In this document: positions 33,152 through 44,102 of the stretch, piece by piece
Layout: each line of letters starts with the position of its first letter
Numbering within the stretch: position 1 is the stretch's first letter
NCBI GenBank assembly: GCA_012728895.1
Contig: JAAYEG010000046.1
Span: 1-54,502 of the forward strand
Length of the DNA stretch: 54,502 nt
Origin: Methanospirillum sp.
Lineage (GTDB): Archaea; Halobacteriota; Methanomicrobia; Methanomicrobiales; Methanospirillaceae
Direction of reading: 5' to 3'
Made by a program: the position numbers and the translations under genes
Notes under the pieces: generated by a model
Seen by the model: only the letters and a program-made list of their open reading frames with translations
Database searches by the model: none
Told to the model about the DNA's origin: nothing

Positions 33152-35396
33152 AGGGATCGGCGACCATATCGCAGAAAGAGTGCCGGCCCGCTGTATCGCG
33201 CACGTCGAGTCCATCCCGGGAGAACCGGCGAGGTTCGCGGGACTGCACGTGCTGCTCCCCGACCTCCTCGAGGGCTGGCTCGCCCGGGAGGGGATCCAGC
33301 TCTACACCCATCAGGCTGAGACGATCGAGGCGGTTCGCGCGAAGCGCGACGTCGTGATAACGACGCCAACGGCCTCTGGGAAGACGCTCGCATTCACCCT
33401 CCCGGTTCTGGAGATCCTCGCAGACGAACCGGAAGCGACGGCACTCTACCTCTACCCCTCCAAGGCACTCGCCAATGACCAGCTCCAGGTTCTGCAGAGT
33501 CTCGGGGCAGCCGCCGGTCTCGATCCTCGACCTGCTATCTACGACGGGGACACCCCCGCCGCGCGCAGGCCAGGGATCCGGGCGACGGCGCGCATCCTGC
33601 TCTCGAACCCTTACGAACTCCACCAGATCCTTCCCTGGCACGCAAAGTGGCACCGTTTCCTCTCAGGCCTCCGCGTCGTGGTCGTGGACGAGGCGCACCG
33701 GTACCGGAGTGTATTCGGTGCACATATCGCTCTCCTCCTGCGGCGGTTGCTCAGGGTCTGCCGACACCACGGAGGCGATCCCGTCTTCGTCCTCTCGACC
33801 GCCACTCTCGCGAATCCGAGAGAGTTCGCGCGACTGCTGACCGGCAGGCCTGCTGTCCTCGTCGAGGAGAGCGGAGCCCCGCAGAGCCCCCGTGAATTCG
33901 TTTTTTACAATCCCGTGGCGGGTGGCGGACAGTCGACCCTCACCGAGGCGAAGCGGCTCTTCGTCGACTGCGTCGGGCAGGGCCTCCAGACACTCTGCTT
34001 CACCTCCTCAAGGAAGGCCGCCGAGATGATCGGCGCCTGGGCACGGGAGGAGGTCGCCGACCCGTCGCTGGTCGCGACGTACCGGGCGGGCTACCTCGCC
34101 GGGGAGCGACGGGAGATCGAACAGGGGCTCAGGGAGGGGCGGCTCCGCGGGGTCGTGTCCACGAACGCCCTCGAACTCGGAATCGACGTCGGGGGGCTCG
34201 ACGCGGTCGTGATCGCCGGGTACCCGGGCTCCATCTCGGCGACCTGGCAGCGGGCCGGCCGCGCGGGACGCACGGGCAGACCCTCGCTCGCGGTCCTGGT
34301 CGCGAACGAGGGTCCCCTCGATCAGTACTATATGCGCCACCCGGACGCCTTCTTCGGTCGTCCTCACGAGCGCGCCTGCCTGGACCCCGAGAACCCCGAG
34401 GTTCTCGCGGGGCACCTCCTGTGTGCGGCTGCAGAGCTTCCGCTCACGCTCTCCGATCGCGTCCTCTTCGGCAAGCGGTTCGACGCGCTCCTCGAACCCC
34501 TGGCCAGACACCACCTCCTCAGGGGTACCCCGTACGGCCACGTCTATTGCGGCCCGGGGCGGGCGGTGAGTGCGGTCGACCTTGCCGGTGGCACCGACGA
34601 CCGTTTCACCGTGGTCACAGACGGCCGTCTTCTCGAGACGCTCGACCGCACCCATGCCTACCGTGAGGCGCACCCGGGCGCGATCCTGCTCCACCAGCAC
34701 GGAACCTATCGGATCACTTCCATTGATCTCGAGACGAGGGAGTGCACCGCGGAACCGGCGGAAGTCGACTACCTGACCGCGCCCCTCTTCTCGACCGCGA
34801 TCATTCCGGGAACCGTCGACCTCGAAGCCCGTCTCGGCTCCCTGATCGTCAGGACGGGCGAGGTGACGGTGCTCCAGGACTATCCGGCGTTCTGCACCCG
34901 GCGGTACGGTGAGACGATCGGGGTCCACCCGCTCGACCTGCCCCCGCTCTCGTTCGAGACGGTCGGGTGCTGGTGGACGTTTCCGGCGGGCGTACTGGAA
35001 GCTCTCAGACTCTCCGGGCACGACCCGGCGGGCGCGCTGCACGGGGCCGAGCACGCGGTGATCGCCTGCCTTCCGCTCCACCTGCTCTGCGAGCCTGGCG
35101 ACACCGGTGGCTTCTCCACGATCAGCCTCTCGATGGCCGGCGACCCCGGCGACGGATGCCCGGCGATCTGCATCTACGATGCAGCAGCGGGGGGTACGGG
35201 GATCGCGAGGGAGGCGTCCGAACACCTGATCACGATCCTCTCGACTGCGCGGACCCTGGTCGCGGACTGCCCGTGCGAGGACGGGTGCCCATCCTGCATC
35301 TACTCGCCCCGGTGCGGCAACGACAACCAGCCGCTCGACAAGGACGGCTCGGTGGCCGTTCTGGACGCGGTCCTAGGGATAGCGTCAACCCCATAA
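33141..35396 (+). CDS. MrfA/YprA-like superfamily 2 helicase with C-terminal cysteine cluster (DUF1998)
   Basis: 751 aa. The order of motifs is a Q-like YTHQAE, Walker A TPTASGKT (about 75-82), DEAH box VVDEAHRY (183-186), motif III STATL, and motifs IV-VI with GIDVGGLDAVVIAGYPGS and QRAGRAGR. The C-terminal DUF1998 region contains CPCEDGCPSCIYSPRCG, four cysteines that bind metal in MrfA-type helicases (the related Hrq1 family also belongs here). Likely a 3'-5' DNA translocase in lesion repair with the upstream exonuclease. It is followed 24 nt later by the polymerase D large subunit gene, a plausible repair/replication operon. Confidence 0.88.
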   Translation: MQIEGIGDHIAERVPARCIAHVESIPGEPARFAGLHVLLPDLLEGWLAREGIQLYTHQAETIEAVRAKRDVVITTPTASGKTLAFTLPVLEILADEPEATALYLYPSKALANDQLQVLQSLGAAAGLDPRPAIYDGDTPAARRPGIRATARILLSNPYELHQILPWHAKWHRFLSGLRVVVVDEAHRYRSVFGAHIALLLRRLLRVCRHHGGDPVFVLSTATLANPREFARLLTGRPAVLVEESGAPQSPREFVFYNPVAGGGQSTLTEAKRLFVDCVGQGLQTLCFTSSRKAAEMIGAWAREEVADPSLVATYRAGYLAGERREIEQGLREGRLRGVVSTNALELGIDVGGLDAVVIAGYPGSISATWQRAGRAGRTGRPSLAVLVANEGPLDQYYMRHPDAFFGRPHERACLDPENPEVLAGHLLCAAAELPLTLSDRVLFGKRFDALLEPLARHHLLRGTPYGHVYCGPGRAVSAVDLAGGTDDRFTVVTDGRLLETLDRTHAYREAHPGAILLHQHGTYRITSIDLETRECTAEPAEVDYLTAPLFSTAIIPGTVDLEARLGSLIVRTGEVTVLQDYPAFCTRRYGETIGVHPLDLPPLSFETVGCWWTFPAGVLEALRLSGHDPAGALHGAEHAVIACLPLHLLCEPGDTGGFSTISLSMAGDPGDGCPAICIYDAAAGGTGIAREASEHLITILSTARTLVADCPCEDGCPSCIYSPRCGNDNQPLDKDGSVAVLDAVLGIASTP

Positions 35397-35420
35397 GCCC
35401 CGACCGCGTATGCTACACGG

Positions 35421-38400
35421 ATGACCGACGTATCGCCCGCGATGGCCGAATATCTCGATGCGCTCCAGGCGCAGCTGGCCGAAGCGATGGCGATAGCGGA
35501 GGAGGCCCGGCGAACCGGTCTCGACCCGGTTCCCGGCGTCGAGATCCCGGTCGCGAACGACCTCGCGGACCGCGTCGAGGCCCTCCTGGGGATCCCGGGG
35601 GTCGGGACCAGGATCCGGGAGCTCGAGAGCGAGATGTCGCGCGAGGAGGCCGCGCTCAGGATCGGGGACGACTTCGTCGCGCGCCGTTTCGGCGAGACCA
35701 CGCGCGAGGAGGTGCTCGACCACGCAATCCGGACCGCGATGGCGCTCCTGACCGAGGGGGTGGTCGCCGCCCCGACGGAGGGGATCGGCAAGATCGGTCT
35801 CGGACACAACGACGACGGGAGCGAGTACCTGAGGATCTTCTACGCCGGGCCGATCCGGTCGGCGGGCGGCACGGCACAGGCCCTCTCGGTCCTCGTCGGT
35901 GACTGTGTCCGGCAGGCCCTCGGGATCGGTCACTACCAGACCCGTCCAGAGGAGGTCGAGCGGTACGTCGAGGAGATCCGGCAGTACAACTCCATCATGA
36001 GCCTCCAGTACCTGCCGAGCGAACAGGAGATCCGGCTCATCGTCCAGAACTGCCCGGTCTGCATCGATGGCGAGGCGACCGAGCAGCAGGAGGTCTCGGG
36101 GTATCGGAATCTGGAGCGGGTCGAGACGAACACGGTCCGCGGCGGCATGGCCCTCGTGCTCGCCGAGGGGCTCGCCCTGAAGGCGCCGAAGATCCAGAAA
36201 CACGTGCGAAAGCTAAAGCTCGCCGGCTGGGACTGGCTGGACACATTGATCCGCGGCTCTGCGAAGTCAGACGACGAGGAGGAGGCCGGGATGAACCCGA
36301 GAGACAAATACCTCCGGGACCTGATCGCAGGCCGACCGGTCTTCTCCCACCCGATGCGAGCCGGAGGGTTCCGTCTCCGGTACGGCCGGTCTCGCAACAC
36401 GGGGCTGGCCGCGGCCGGTCTGAACCCGGCAACCATGCACCTTCTGGGGGAATTCCTGGCCATCGGGACCCAGATGAAGGTCGAGCGGCCCGGCAAGGCC
36501 GCCGGCGTCGTGCCCGTCGACACGATCGAGGGTCCTTCGGTCGTGCTCCGCAACGGCGACGTCCTGCGGATCGACGACCTCGACGACGCCATAAGGCTCG
36601 GGCCAGAGGTCGAACGGATCCTGGACGTGGGCGAGATCCTCATCCCGTATGGCGAGTTCCTGGAGAACAACCACGTCCTGGTCCCGGCGGGCTACTGCGA
36701 CGAGTGGTGGCGACTCGAGCACGAGGCGGCTCCGCCGGCCGACGAGGTGGAGGCGATCGGGTATGCTCTCGCCGGCGGTTACCTGCATCCCGATTTCCAG
36801 CCGTTCTTCGAGGACCTCCCGGCAGCCGCGATCGACGAACTGGCCGGGTTCATCGAGCGGGGCGGGCGTATCGAGGATGGCTCGCTGCGCTTACCGGCGG
36901 ATCCCGGGGTCAAGCGATGGCTCGAGGAATCCCTCGTGCCCCACCGCGTGCGAAACGGGGAGATCGTTATCGACCGTCATCTCGTCCTGCTCGCCGCGCT
37001 CGGCCTCGACATCAACCTGCGACGGCGGCCGGCCTGGGAGGACGCGCCCCGCGAAGACGCACTCTCCCTGGTCCGCCACCTCTCAGGGATGGGGATGCGG
37101 GTCAGGACCGGGACCCGGATCGGCGGCAGAATGGGACGCCCGGGAAAATCCAAGCCCCGCGAGATGAAGCCCCCGCCCCATGGCCTCTTTCCAGTAGGCG
37201 AGGCGGGGGGCGCCCGGCGATCACTCCAGGAAGCGTCCTCGTACGCTCTCAAGCCGAACATGGACGGTGGCGTGGTCGCTGCCGAAGTCGGAGAACGGAG
37301 GTGCCCGGACTGCGGCGCGACCACGTTCCGGAACCGCTGCTCGTGCGGCGCCCATACCGACCCCGTCATGCGGTGCCCGCGGTGCAACCGCGCCGTGACG
37401 GGCGACCGTTGCCCCGCCTGCGACGCGGGCACCGTCTGCTCCCAGCGGGTCCAGATCGACGTCCGCGAGGAGCTCTCGGAAGCGATGGCGCGGGGAGGCA
37501 TCAGGTCGAACCAGCTCGCGCTCGTGAAAGGCGTCAAGGGGATGATCTCGCGCGAGCGCGCGGTCGAGGACCTGGCAAAGGGCGTCCTGCGGGCGAAGGC
37601 CGGGCTCTACGTCTTCAAGGACGGGACGGTCCGCTACGACATGATCGATCTCCCCCTGACGCATGTCAGGCCCGCCGAGATGGGGGTCGAACCTGCGGCG
37701 CTGGTCGCGATGGGGTACGTCCACGACATCGACGGCAACCCCCTGAAGGATCCGGATCAGGTGATCGAGCTGAAGCCCCAGGACGTGCTGGTCTCCGAGA
37801 AGTGCGGGGAGTGGCTTGTCCGGGTCGCCGGATTCGTCGACGATGAACTCGAACGGCTCTACGGCCTTCCACCGTACTACCGTGCGACCTCGCCGAGGGA
37901 CCTCCTGGGAAGGCTCCTCATCGGCCTCGCGCCGCACACATCGGCCGGGGTCCTCTGCCGGCTTGTCGGTTTTTCGAGGGCGAGTGTCGGCTACGCCCAC
38001 CCGTTCTTCCACGCGGCGAAGCGAAGGAACTGTTTTCACGGCGCGACCGAGATCGAGGTGTGGGACTACCGGGGGGCGTGGCGACGTGTCGCGATCGCCG
38101 AGTTCGTGCTCGAGCAGTTCGACGTCTCGCGCGCCGACCTCGACCACCAGGGCACCTTCTGGTCCGATCCGGTCCGCCCGTTCGCGACGAAGGCCATCGA
38201 CGTGATTGGTCGCCTCCACGTCCGCCGGATCACCGCGGTCTCGGTCCACCGTGCCCCGCCGAACCTCCTCCGCATCGAGACAGTCCAGGGGCACGTCCTC
38301 GCGGTCACCCCCGACCACGCGATGCTCATCCTCGACGCCGACCGGGTCCGGCGGATACGGGCCATCGAGCTCCGCGTCGGCGACCCGCTCCCCTCGGTGG

Positions 38401-39281
38401 TCGGTTCCACCGTCCTCGCGGACCGCGTCTCGAGGATCGACGAGGTCCCGTCTCCCGACGACCGGGTCTACTGCCTGACGGTAGCCGAAGACCACTCTGT
38501 CCTGGCGAACGGGGTCTTCACGGGCCAGTGCGACGGGGACGAGGACTGCGTCATGATGCTCCTCGACGGTCTCCTGAACTTCTCGCGCAGGTTCCTGCCC
38601 GAGACCAGGGGCGGGACGATGGACGCACCGCTCGTCCTGACCTCCCGGCTCCACCCGAAGGAGATCGACAAGGAGGCCCTGAACATCGATACAGGGGGTG
38701 CCTACCCGCTCGAGCTCTATCTCGCTTCGCTCGACTGCATCCACCCGCGGGAGATCGATCACCTGATCGACCGGGTCGAACACCGGCTCGGGACTCCCGG
38801 GCAGGTCGAGGGGTTCCGGTTCACCCACGACACCTCGGATATCTCGAAGGGGCCCCTGGAATCGGCGTACACGACCCTCGGGTCGATGGCCGAGAAGCTC
38901 GATGCCGAGCTGGCGCTCGCGGTCCGGATCCGGGCCGTGGACGCCGACGACGTGGCCGAGCGGGTCCTCAACACCCACTTCATCCGTGACCTGATGGGCA
39001 ACCTCACGGCATTCTCCAGGCAGAAATTCAGGTGCACGCGCTGCTCGGCAAAGTACCGCCGGATGCCGCTCGGAGGGAAGTGCACGACCTGCGGGCAGAC
39101 CGTCGTACCGACCGTCTACGAGTCCTCGGTCAAGAAGTACCTGGAGATGTCCCGGCAGATGTGTACCGAGTACGCGGTGACCGAGTATACCCGGCAGCGG
39201 ATCGAGGTACTGGACCTGGCAATCGAATCGACCTTCGGCCGCCCGAAGATCGAGCAGCTCGGTCTCGCAGACTTCCTCTGA
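35421..39281 (+). CDS. polC: DNA polymerase D large subunit (DP2) precursor with mini-intein
   Basis: 1286 aa precursor; removing the 166 aa intein leaves 1120 aa, normal for DP2. PolD is the euryarchaeal replicative polymerase; DP2 holds the two-barrel catalytic core. The N-terminal region shows [20 protein letters not shown] and [15 protein letters not shown]; zinc-binding clusters occur at [16 protein letters not shown] and [17 protein letters not shown]-terminal zinc fingers at CTRCSAKY and CTTCGQTV. The catalytic carboxylates are in CDGDEDC, directly after the intein, so polymerase activity needs protein splicing. The DP1 small subunit is not in the window. tRNA-Leu follows the stop by 45 nt. 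Confidence 0.96.
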   Translation: MTDVSPAMAEYLDALQAQLAEAMAIAEEARRTGLDPVPGVEIPVANDLADRVEALLGIPGVGTRIRELESEMSREEAALRIGDDFVARRFGETTREEVLDHAIRTAMALLTEGVVAAPTEGIGKIGLGHNDDGSEYLRIFYAGPIRSAGGTAQALSVLVGDCVRQALGIGHYQTRPEEVERYVEEIRQYNSIMSLQYLPSEQEIRLIVQNCPVCIDGEATEQQEVSGYRNLERVETNTVRGGMALVLAEGLALKAPKIQKHVRKLKLAGWDWLDTLIRGSAKSDDEEEAGMNPRDKYLRDLIAGRPVFSHPMRAGGFRLRYGRSRNTGLAAAGLNPATMHLLGEFLAIGTQMKVERPGKAAGVVPVDTIEGPSVVLRNGDVLRIDDLDDAIRLGPEVERILDVGEILIPYGEFLENNHVLVPAGYCDEWWRLEHEAAPPADEVEAIGYALAGGYLHPDFQPFFEDLPAAAIDELAGFIERGGRIEDGSLRLPADPGVKRWLEESLVPHRVRNGEIVIDRHLVLLAALGLDINLRRRPAWEDAPREDALSLVRHLSGMGMRVRTGTRIGGRMGRPGKSKPREMKPPPHGLFPVGEAGGARRSLQEASSYALKPNMDGGVVAAEVGERRCPDCGATTFRNRCSCGAHTDPVMRCPRCNRAVTGDRCPACDAGTVCSQRVQIDVREELSEAMARGGIRSNQLALVKGVKGMISRERAVEDLAKGVLRAKAGLYVFKDGTVRYDMIDLPLTHVRPAEMGVEPAALVAMGYVHDIDGNPLKDPDQVIELKPQDVLVSEKCGEWLVRVAGFVDDELERLYGLPPYYRATSPRDLLGRLLIGLAPHTSAGVLCRLVGFSRASVGYAHPFFHAAKRRNCFHGATEIEVWDYRGAWRRVAIAEFVLEQFDVSRADLDHQGTFWSDPVRPFATKAIDVIGRLHVRRITAVSVHRAPPNLLRIETVQGHVLAVTPDHAMLILDADRVRRIRAIELRVGDPLPSVVGSTVLADRVSRIDEVPSPDDRVYCLTVAEDHSVLANGVFTGQCDGDEDCVMMLLDGLLNFSRRFLPETRGGTMDAPLVLTSRLHPKEIDKEALNIDTGGAYPLELYLASLDCIHPREIDHLIDRVEHRLGTPGQVEGFRFTHDTSDISKGPLESAYTTLGSMAEKLDAELALAVRIRAVDADDVAERVLNTHFIRDLMGNLTAFSRQKFRCTRCSAKYRRMPLGGKCTTCGQTVVPTVYESSVKKYLEMSRQMCTEYAVTEYTRQRIEVLDLAIESTFGRPKIEQLGLADFL
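38031..38528 (+). other. Mini-intein within DP2, C-terminal Gln type
   Basis: 166 residues (precursor 871-1036) inserted between RRN and CDGDED at the polymerase active site. Block A starts [10 protein letters not shown] with the nucleophile Cys. Block B is [13 protein letters not shown] (TxxH). Block F is [17 protein letters not shown]. The C-terminus is VFTGQ followed by Cys: Gln replaces the usual Asn and Gly the usual penultimate His. At this length there is no homing endonuclease domain. Inteins at this DP2 site with terminal Gln are known from Pyrococcus, and splicing there still works. Confidence 0.9.
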
Positions 39282-39293
39282 ACCCATCGCCGC

Positions 39294-39300
39294 CTATTTA
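39294..39300 (+). promoter_or_regulatory. TATA box of tRNA-Leu
   Basis: CTATTTA is centred about 30 nt before the tRNA 5' end at 39327, placing initiation a few bases upstream of the mature end, as usual for archaeal tRNA genes. Confidence 0.6.
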
Positions 39301-39326
39301 TTGGAGGGAACCGAACCATGATCCGG

Positions 39327-39409
39327 GCGGGGGTAGCCAAGCGGCTAAAGGCGAACGCCTCAAGAGCGTTTCTCGCAGGAGTTCAGGGGTTCGATTCCCT
39401 TCCCCCGCA
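39327..39409 (+). tRNA. tRNA-Leu (anticodon CAA)
   Basis: 83 nt. The acceptor stem GCGGGGG pairs with CCCCCGC (39402-39408), with discriminator A at 39409; CCA is not encoded. D stem GCC/GGC. The anticodon stem AACGC/GCGTT frames the loop CTCAAGA with anticodon CAA at 39361-39363, decoding UUG. A long type II variable arm (TCTCGCAGGAGTTC) and T loop TTCGATT fit leucine. No intron. Confidence 0.93.
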
Positions 39410-40416
39410 TGCGTTGCTGAGGTCGGATTCTCGCCCGAGATCATGTATATCGACGTGACGGGGGTATCCCCATTGAGCCCCCCCGCGGCGATAGGCACGT
39501 ACCTGGCGCGACCAGCAGTTCCACAACCAGCGTGCCGAATTTTCCGGAAGCCCGTGTCCGTGCGCCACCTGGCCGAAGGCGCGACAGGGGTGGACGACAA
39601 CGGCCTGCTCCGCGGGTGGCGTGCCGGATCGCGTCCCGGGACAACCCGGGCATCTCCCGGCTGATCATGATCGCTTTCCAGAGGATCGCCCTGCCGGCAT
39701 GATGATCCGTTGCACACGAACACGGCCGAGAACCTCGAAGCGGGGTCAGGACACCGAAGTCGGCCACCGGCGGAAGCCGGCTGTGCGCACGGGAGATTCC
39801 CGCACGGTCCGCTGATCAAGAAAGCCCCGGGATAAGCGGGCTATCCGGAGAGCCATCCGATCGGCGGGCAGTATCGTCGTCGCCCGGTGTCATGGGCCCG
39901 GTTCCGGAACTGTCGGGCAGTATTATCGAAGTGCTGTCCCCTCCCCCGGACCCTGTCCTCCTGGCTCACCCTCGCTCGGTCGTCGTCAGGGACGTTTTTC
40001 CTGTGTTCCGCTCCCCGCCGGCAATCCCGAGGACCGACCCGGGGAGTCGGAGCACCGGCAGCCCGAAGGGGAGCGCTCCCACGTTCCGGGCCCTCCGCGA
40101 TGGATCCCGGTTCACGCATTCCGGGGATCTGGTCGAAAGGATTCGTCCGTAATGCCCCTTCGCGATGGCAGGTTGGTTCTCAAGCCGTGGGAGGGATCGT
40201 CCAACAGTCGCCGCCCTCCTGTATCCCCGTGCATCTTGGTGATCCGCGCGGTCCAGCAACCGCTGTCTGTTGCCGGATGTTTTCCGCAGCAGGAACGGAC
40301 CCTCGTGCCTGTCCTTCTTCGGGACGTCGTATCGAGTGGAGCGCCCCGTTACCACCGGGAACGTCCCCCATGACGCATTCGGGACGGACCGTGTCCGCGG
40401 ACCTGCCCGCTTTCGA
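39410..40416. other. 1 kb without convincing genes after tRNA-Leu
   Basis: Frames here are Arg/Pro/Ser-rich shadows of GC-rich noncoding sequence. I found no copy of the tRNA 3' end that would mark an attachment site. The region leads into the polymerase pseudogene. Confidence 0.4.
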
Positions 40417-42500
40417 TCACGCCCGCTGCTTCCCCGGATCCATGCCCGCTCCCTCAACCCCAGGACACCCGAGTCCCGCGGCAACCTCGCCCCAGGCCTT
40501 CGTGAGCATGCGGCGATAGTAGTGCCGATCAGGGGTACCAGACACCCAGGCAGAGTCGGCCAGGCCCGCCCGGGCGTCCCGGACCACGTACCGAATCGTC
40601 ATCCCCGGCGCCACGGGCACCCCGGCGCGGGGGTACAATGCCACCGCCCCCGTTCGGGGCACGTCCGCGCGTAGTTCGCAGTCGATATGCGCCGGCTGAT
40701 CACCTAGTCCTCGACCGGTGCGGACGCGAGTCCGTCGCAGTACCGCCGGTAGATCGCCCCAACCTCCGGGGCCACGGCCCGCAGCTCCACCGAGAACCGC
40801 GCCCGACCCATCACCGCCAGCGCCTCCTGCTGGAACCGCTGGACGTACACCGGGCAGTCGCCCCGCCGGGCCATGATCCCCAGGACCTTTACCGTCCCGT
40901 CATCAAGCTTGCCGTAGTACCACGTGTACGCCCCCGTCCCGTCTTTCTTCGGCAGGAAGACCAGCCAGTCGAAGGTCTCCACCTCCATCATGTATCCTCT
41001 CTCCGCCTCGATCGCGACCATCAGCCGATCCCGGGGATCGCCCTGGATAAAGAGGCAGTCCGTGATCCCGTACAGGACGCGAAAGCCCATCGCCTCTGCC
41101 AGCTCTTTCGACGAGACCAGGACCTCGTGCGAGGTCCGCGTGATCGCTTCGTGCACGTCCACCCGCCCGAACTTCGCATTCCTATAGCCCGTGTAGCCAA
41201 AGCAGGTCACGAGCATCCACTTCAGGACCGAGTCCATGCCGGAGACCGCCGGATCCGTCTTCTTCCCAACCTTGGTCTCGACCCTCATCTCGAGAAGCGG
41301 CCTGAGGCATGCGGCGAGAGAACCGGAACGCTCGGGATGATCGACCATCTCGATCGAGAGGTCGTGCTTCACGACGATCGACGGGTAGAGCGAGGAGAAG
41401 TCGACCTGGTAGACCCGTTTGTACACACCGGGAACCGGCTGGAACATCATGCCGCCCCGGTCGGCCAGCCGCAGCGCCGCAACGGTCTTGACTCCTTCGG
41501 CGCCGGCCTTCAGCCACGGCACGGCGATCCCCCGGGAGAGGGCCGTGTACACCTCGAAAGACGAGATGAGCGTGCCGGGAGTGATCCGGGCCGTCAGGTT
41601 CGGCGAGAGACCGGTGATCCGTGCCGCGACGAGCACGCTGGGGAGACCTCCCTCGCGGTACGTGAACGACTCCTCCGTGTCGATCAGCACACGCCCCGCC
41701 GGGATCATCGCCATCGACCGGTGATACATCCGCCCGTACGAGAAGTACGACCGCGAGCCGAGCGTGACGAGGCGCCCGGTCCTGGAGAGTGGGACCTCAA
41801 GCCTGTAGCCCTTCGCCGCCTCGACGAGCCGTTCCATCTACGTATCCGAGTCGGAAAGAAGAGCGCGTCGGGGCCGATCACCTCGAGGAGATCGAAGAGG
41901 TCGGCGAGCACGGTCGGCTCGTCGCCGGCGAGCCGCCGGGTGCGGTCGCCGTCGGTCACGGTGCAGCCGGAGATCCGGTCGGACTGTACCGGGTCATCGT
42001 CCAGCGCGATCTCGGTCGCCATCAGGTCCTGCACCAGGGTCGTCGAGAACCGCTCTTCGTCCGGTCCCGAACACGGGAGCAAGCCATGCTCAACGAGTTA
42101 GCGCTGGTCCCGTGGGACATCGACGTTGTAGCATGCAGTTTGGTAGTTCTTCTGTCTCATCAGGGGGCCCCGCGACGTCCCTGCCAGCGTGCCGATGCGC
42201 CAGCCAGGCTGCGCGCCGTGGATGGTCCGGACTGTCGCCTCCTTCGCGGTGTACCTGGCCTCAAGCGCCTCGATCAGCTGCCAGTGGCGCACGGGATCGC
42301 CGAGCGTGAGAAAGAACGACGACGGGCTGGTGACCCGTTGGCTCGCGCCTCCCGGACCTCAGAGCGCGATCCGGTCCCGCTCGACCGAGGTTTCGAGGAT
42401 CCACACGGGATCAGCACCTGCCGCGATCGCGATCGAGGGATACACCGGACTCGACAGGCGATCTCATGGAGCTCCCTCCTGTCGATGGACCTCGATGAAA
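40417..42500 (-). pseudogene. Decayed B-family DNA polymerase (PolB2-type)
   Basis: The best-preserved part is an open block of 377 codons (41837-40704) with motif A DFSSLYPSI, a motif B region reading LKWMLVTCFGYTGYRN, and motif C YGITDC where YGDTDS is expected. Homologous sequence continues on both sides but is broken. A TAG (41840-41838) sits where DT[W]MERLV is expected and a TAG (40706-40704) in VED[x]VISRR. A TAA (42100-42098) sits in RDQR[Y]LVEHGL and a TGA (42361-42359) after RDRIAL. Frame changes occur near 41850, 40670 and 42300. The thumb end survives as PRAGVPVAPGMTIRYVV (about 40640-40580). Altered motifs B and C suggest the ancestor was already a catalytically impaired PolB2. 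Right boundary approximate. Confidence 0.78.
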
Positions 42501-43127
42501 CCCGCGTTCGGGACGTCTGCCGCCGGCTGGTCTTGTGCCTTCAACGCCCGGCGAAACCGGTTCCGGCACCGAGGGACGGGGAGGCAGACGCGAACAGGAT
42601 CTCGTCGCGCGCCCCGGACGGGCAGGCGGCTCCATAGAAAGCCACGCTCTTCCCGGTGGAACCGGGCCTGAGACGCGAGATCGCCGTTTCAGGCGACGAG
42701 CGTGGGTGTAGAGACGGTATCCGCCTTCTTCGAGCATCGTGCATACCCCCATCTGGTCCCACCCCCTGGTGGAGGGGGTGGGCAGAGAGGTCATGGCGAG
42801 CAAGGAATACGAGATGGAATGGGTGCGGTGCAAAAATGACGGGGAGGCAGTCCCGGGAAGCGGCCTGGAGCCCGTTGAACAGCCAGGCAGCGTCGGCGGA
42901 GACAAGCCACCGGTCTTCGTCGCGATTCGGAGCGTGTCGTCAGCACGCGTTCCGCGATCCAGGCCGTCCGGTTGAAGGTGGCAACCACCGGCTCGGCGGG
43001 GCTCCGCGTGGAACAGAACAACGGATGAAGAGATGTTGCCTCCGGTTCCAGGAGAGCGGGATCCCCCGTTCTCGCCAGGGTCGTGGATGTATCGTTCCGG
43101 GACGGGGCCAGGGTTTCGACCGGCCGG
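42501..43127. other. Gene-free stretch; may include lost N-terminus of the polymerase
   Basis: No credible gene. Minus-strand fragments such as NAGFIEVHRQEGAP (near 42500) may still belong to the polymerase pseudogene. A short inverted repeat CCACCCCCTGGTGGAGGGGGTGG at about 42759-42781 could form a hairpin. Confidence 0.35.
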
Positions 43128-43616
43128 TCAGAGGTCGAGGTGGCAGTTCACCCAGTGTTCGTCGTACCTGGGACAGAAACGGTCGTAGAAGCGCCGGGCT
43201 GGCTCGTTCCAATCCAGCATCTGCCAGGTCATTCCGGTATACCCGAGGGAGCGTGCCTCGGAGAGAACGGCCTCGAAGAGCCGGCGGCCGATCCCCTCGC
43301 CGCGCCGCGGACTCGTGATGACGATGTCCTCGAGATAGAGCCGGCAGCCCGTCCAGGTCGAGAACCTGACGTACCAGAGCGCGAATCCGATGATGGTGCC
43401 GGCCTCGTCGGCCACGAGGGCCCTCCAGACTGGAGAGAGGCCGAAACCGGCCTCCTCGAAATCTTCGAGGGATACGATGACGGCGTCGGGGGCCTGCTCG
43501 TACGCCGCGAGCTCGCGGACGAGCTCGAGCAGGCGGGGACAGTCGGTGCGGCGGGCCCTACGGATCTCGACCGCGTCCGTCGAACCGCGCCCGAAACCCG
43601 TGGTCGTGTCAGGCAT
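43128..43616 (-). CDS. GNAT-family N-acetyltransferase, SSAT-like
   Basis: 162 aa. The acetyl-CoA-binding motif is RRGEGIGRRLFEAVL, preceded by LYLEDIVITSP and followed by WQMLDWNEPARRFYDRF. This LED...LDWN..A..FY pattern is shared with spermidine/diamine acetyltransferase-like GNATs. The N-terminus RRARRTDCPRLLELVRELAAYE is also typical. Likely a cytoplasmic small-molecule (amine) acetyltransferase; substrate unknown. It stands alone between pseudogene and gene-free sequence. Confidence 0.85.
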   Translation of the reverse strand: MPDTTTGFGRGSTDAVEIRRARRTDCPRLLELVRELAAYEQAPDAVIVSLEDFEEAGFGLSPVWRALVADEAGTIIGFALWYVRFSTWTGCRLYLEDIVITSPRRGEGIGRRLFEAVLSEARSLGYTGMTWQMLDWNEPARRFYDRFCPRYDEHWVNCHLDL

Positions 43617-44102
43617 GTGCGATCAGGTTCGGCGGCGTGCCTGTTAAGGGCCGTGGTGGAGGAGATCGTGTGGTCCAGTCGTAAACCCTCGACCGGAGAG
43701 GTGCGGGATCGAGCGGGTCCCGCACCTGGCACGTTGACCGCGCGCGCATGGCCCGTATCCGTCGCGTCGACGCGCGGCAGGCGTTCGTGGCGAGACAGCC
43801 GTGCGCGGATGGGGGTGGGGCACACGATTCCGGGGGCGAGCGCGACCTCCCATCCCGGGAGGGTTGATCCTGGAGTGGGGGGCGTGCTCGGCGAGCGCGA
43901 AGATCGCACCGTAACCAGTCCTCCGGTGTAGATTGAAGAGATGGTCGCCCCCCTCCTTCGAAACGGTGAGCGCTCCGGTGCTTCCCCAGACAATACCTGG
44001 CCTGGGCGACCCCGGACGAGTTCAAACCAGGGACGATCCGGGTCTTTTCAGGGTCCTATCGCACCATGACTTCCTCGAGAGCTGGAGGGGGAGGAGAGAG
44101 GG
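43617..44102. other. Intergenic stretch, no gene seen
   Basis: No reading frame with protein-like composition on either strand. The part near 43617 should hold the promoter of the acetyltransferase gene, though I see no clear TATA box. Confidence 0.35.

Noticed and set aside
37221-39287. 688-codon open frame on the minus strand opposite DP2
   Set aside because: It mirrors the codon structure of a GC-rich, well-supported gene; the translation is Asp/Arg/Gly/Val-rich with no domains.
40704-41840. Amber codons bounding the polymerase block as possible pyrrolysine or other recoding
   Set aside because: TAA and TGA codons and several frameshifts occur in the same gene, so decay is the simpler explanation. 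Methanomicrobiales are not known to use pyrrolysine.
39327-42500. tRNA-Leu as an integration site for an element containing the polymerase remnant
   Set aside because: No repeated copy of the tRNA 3' end and no integrase near it were found.
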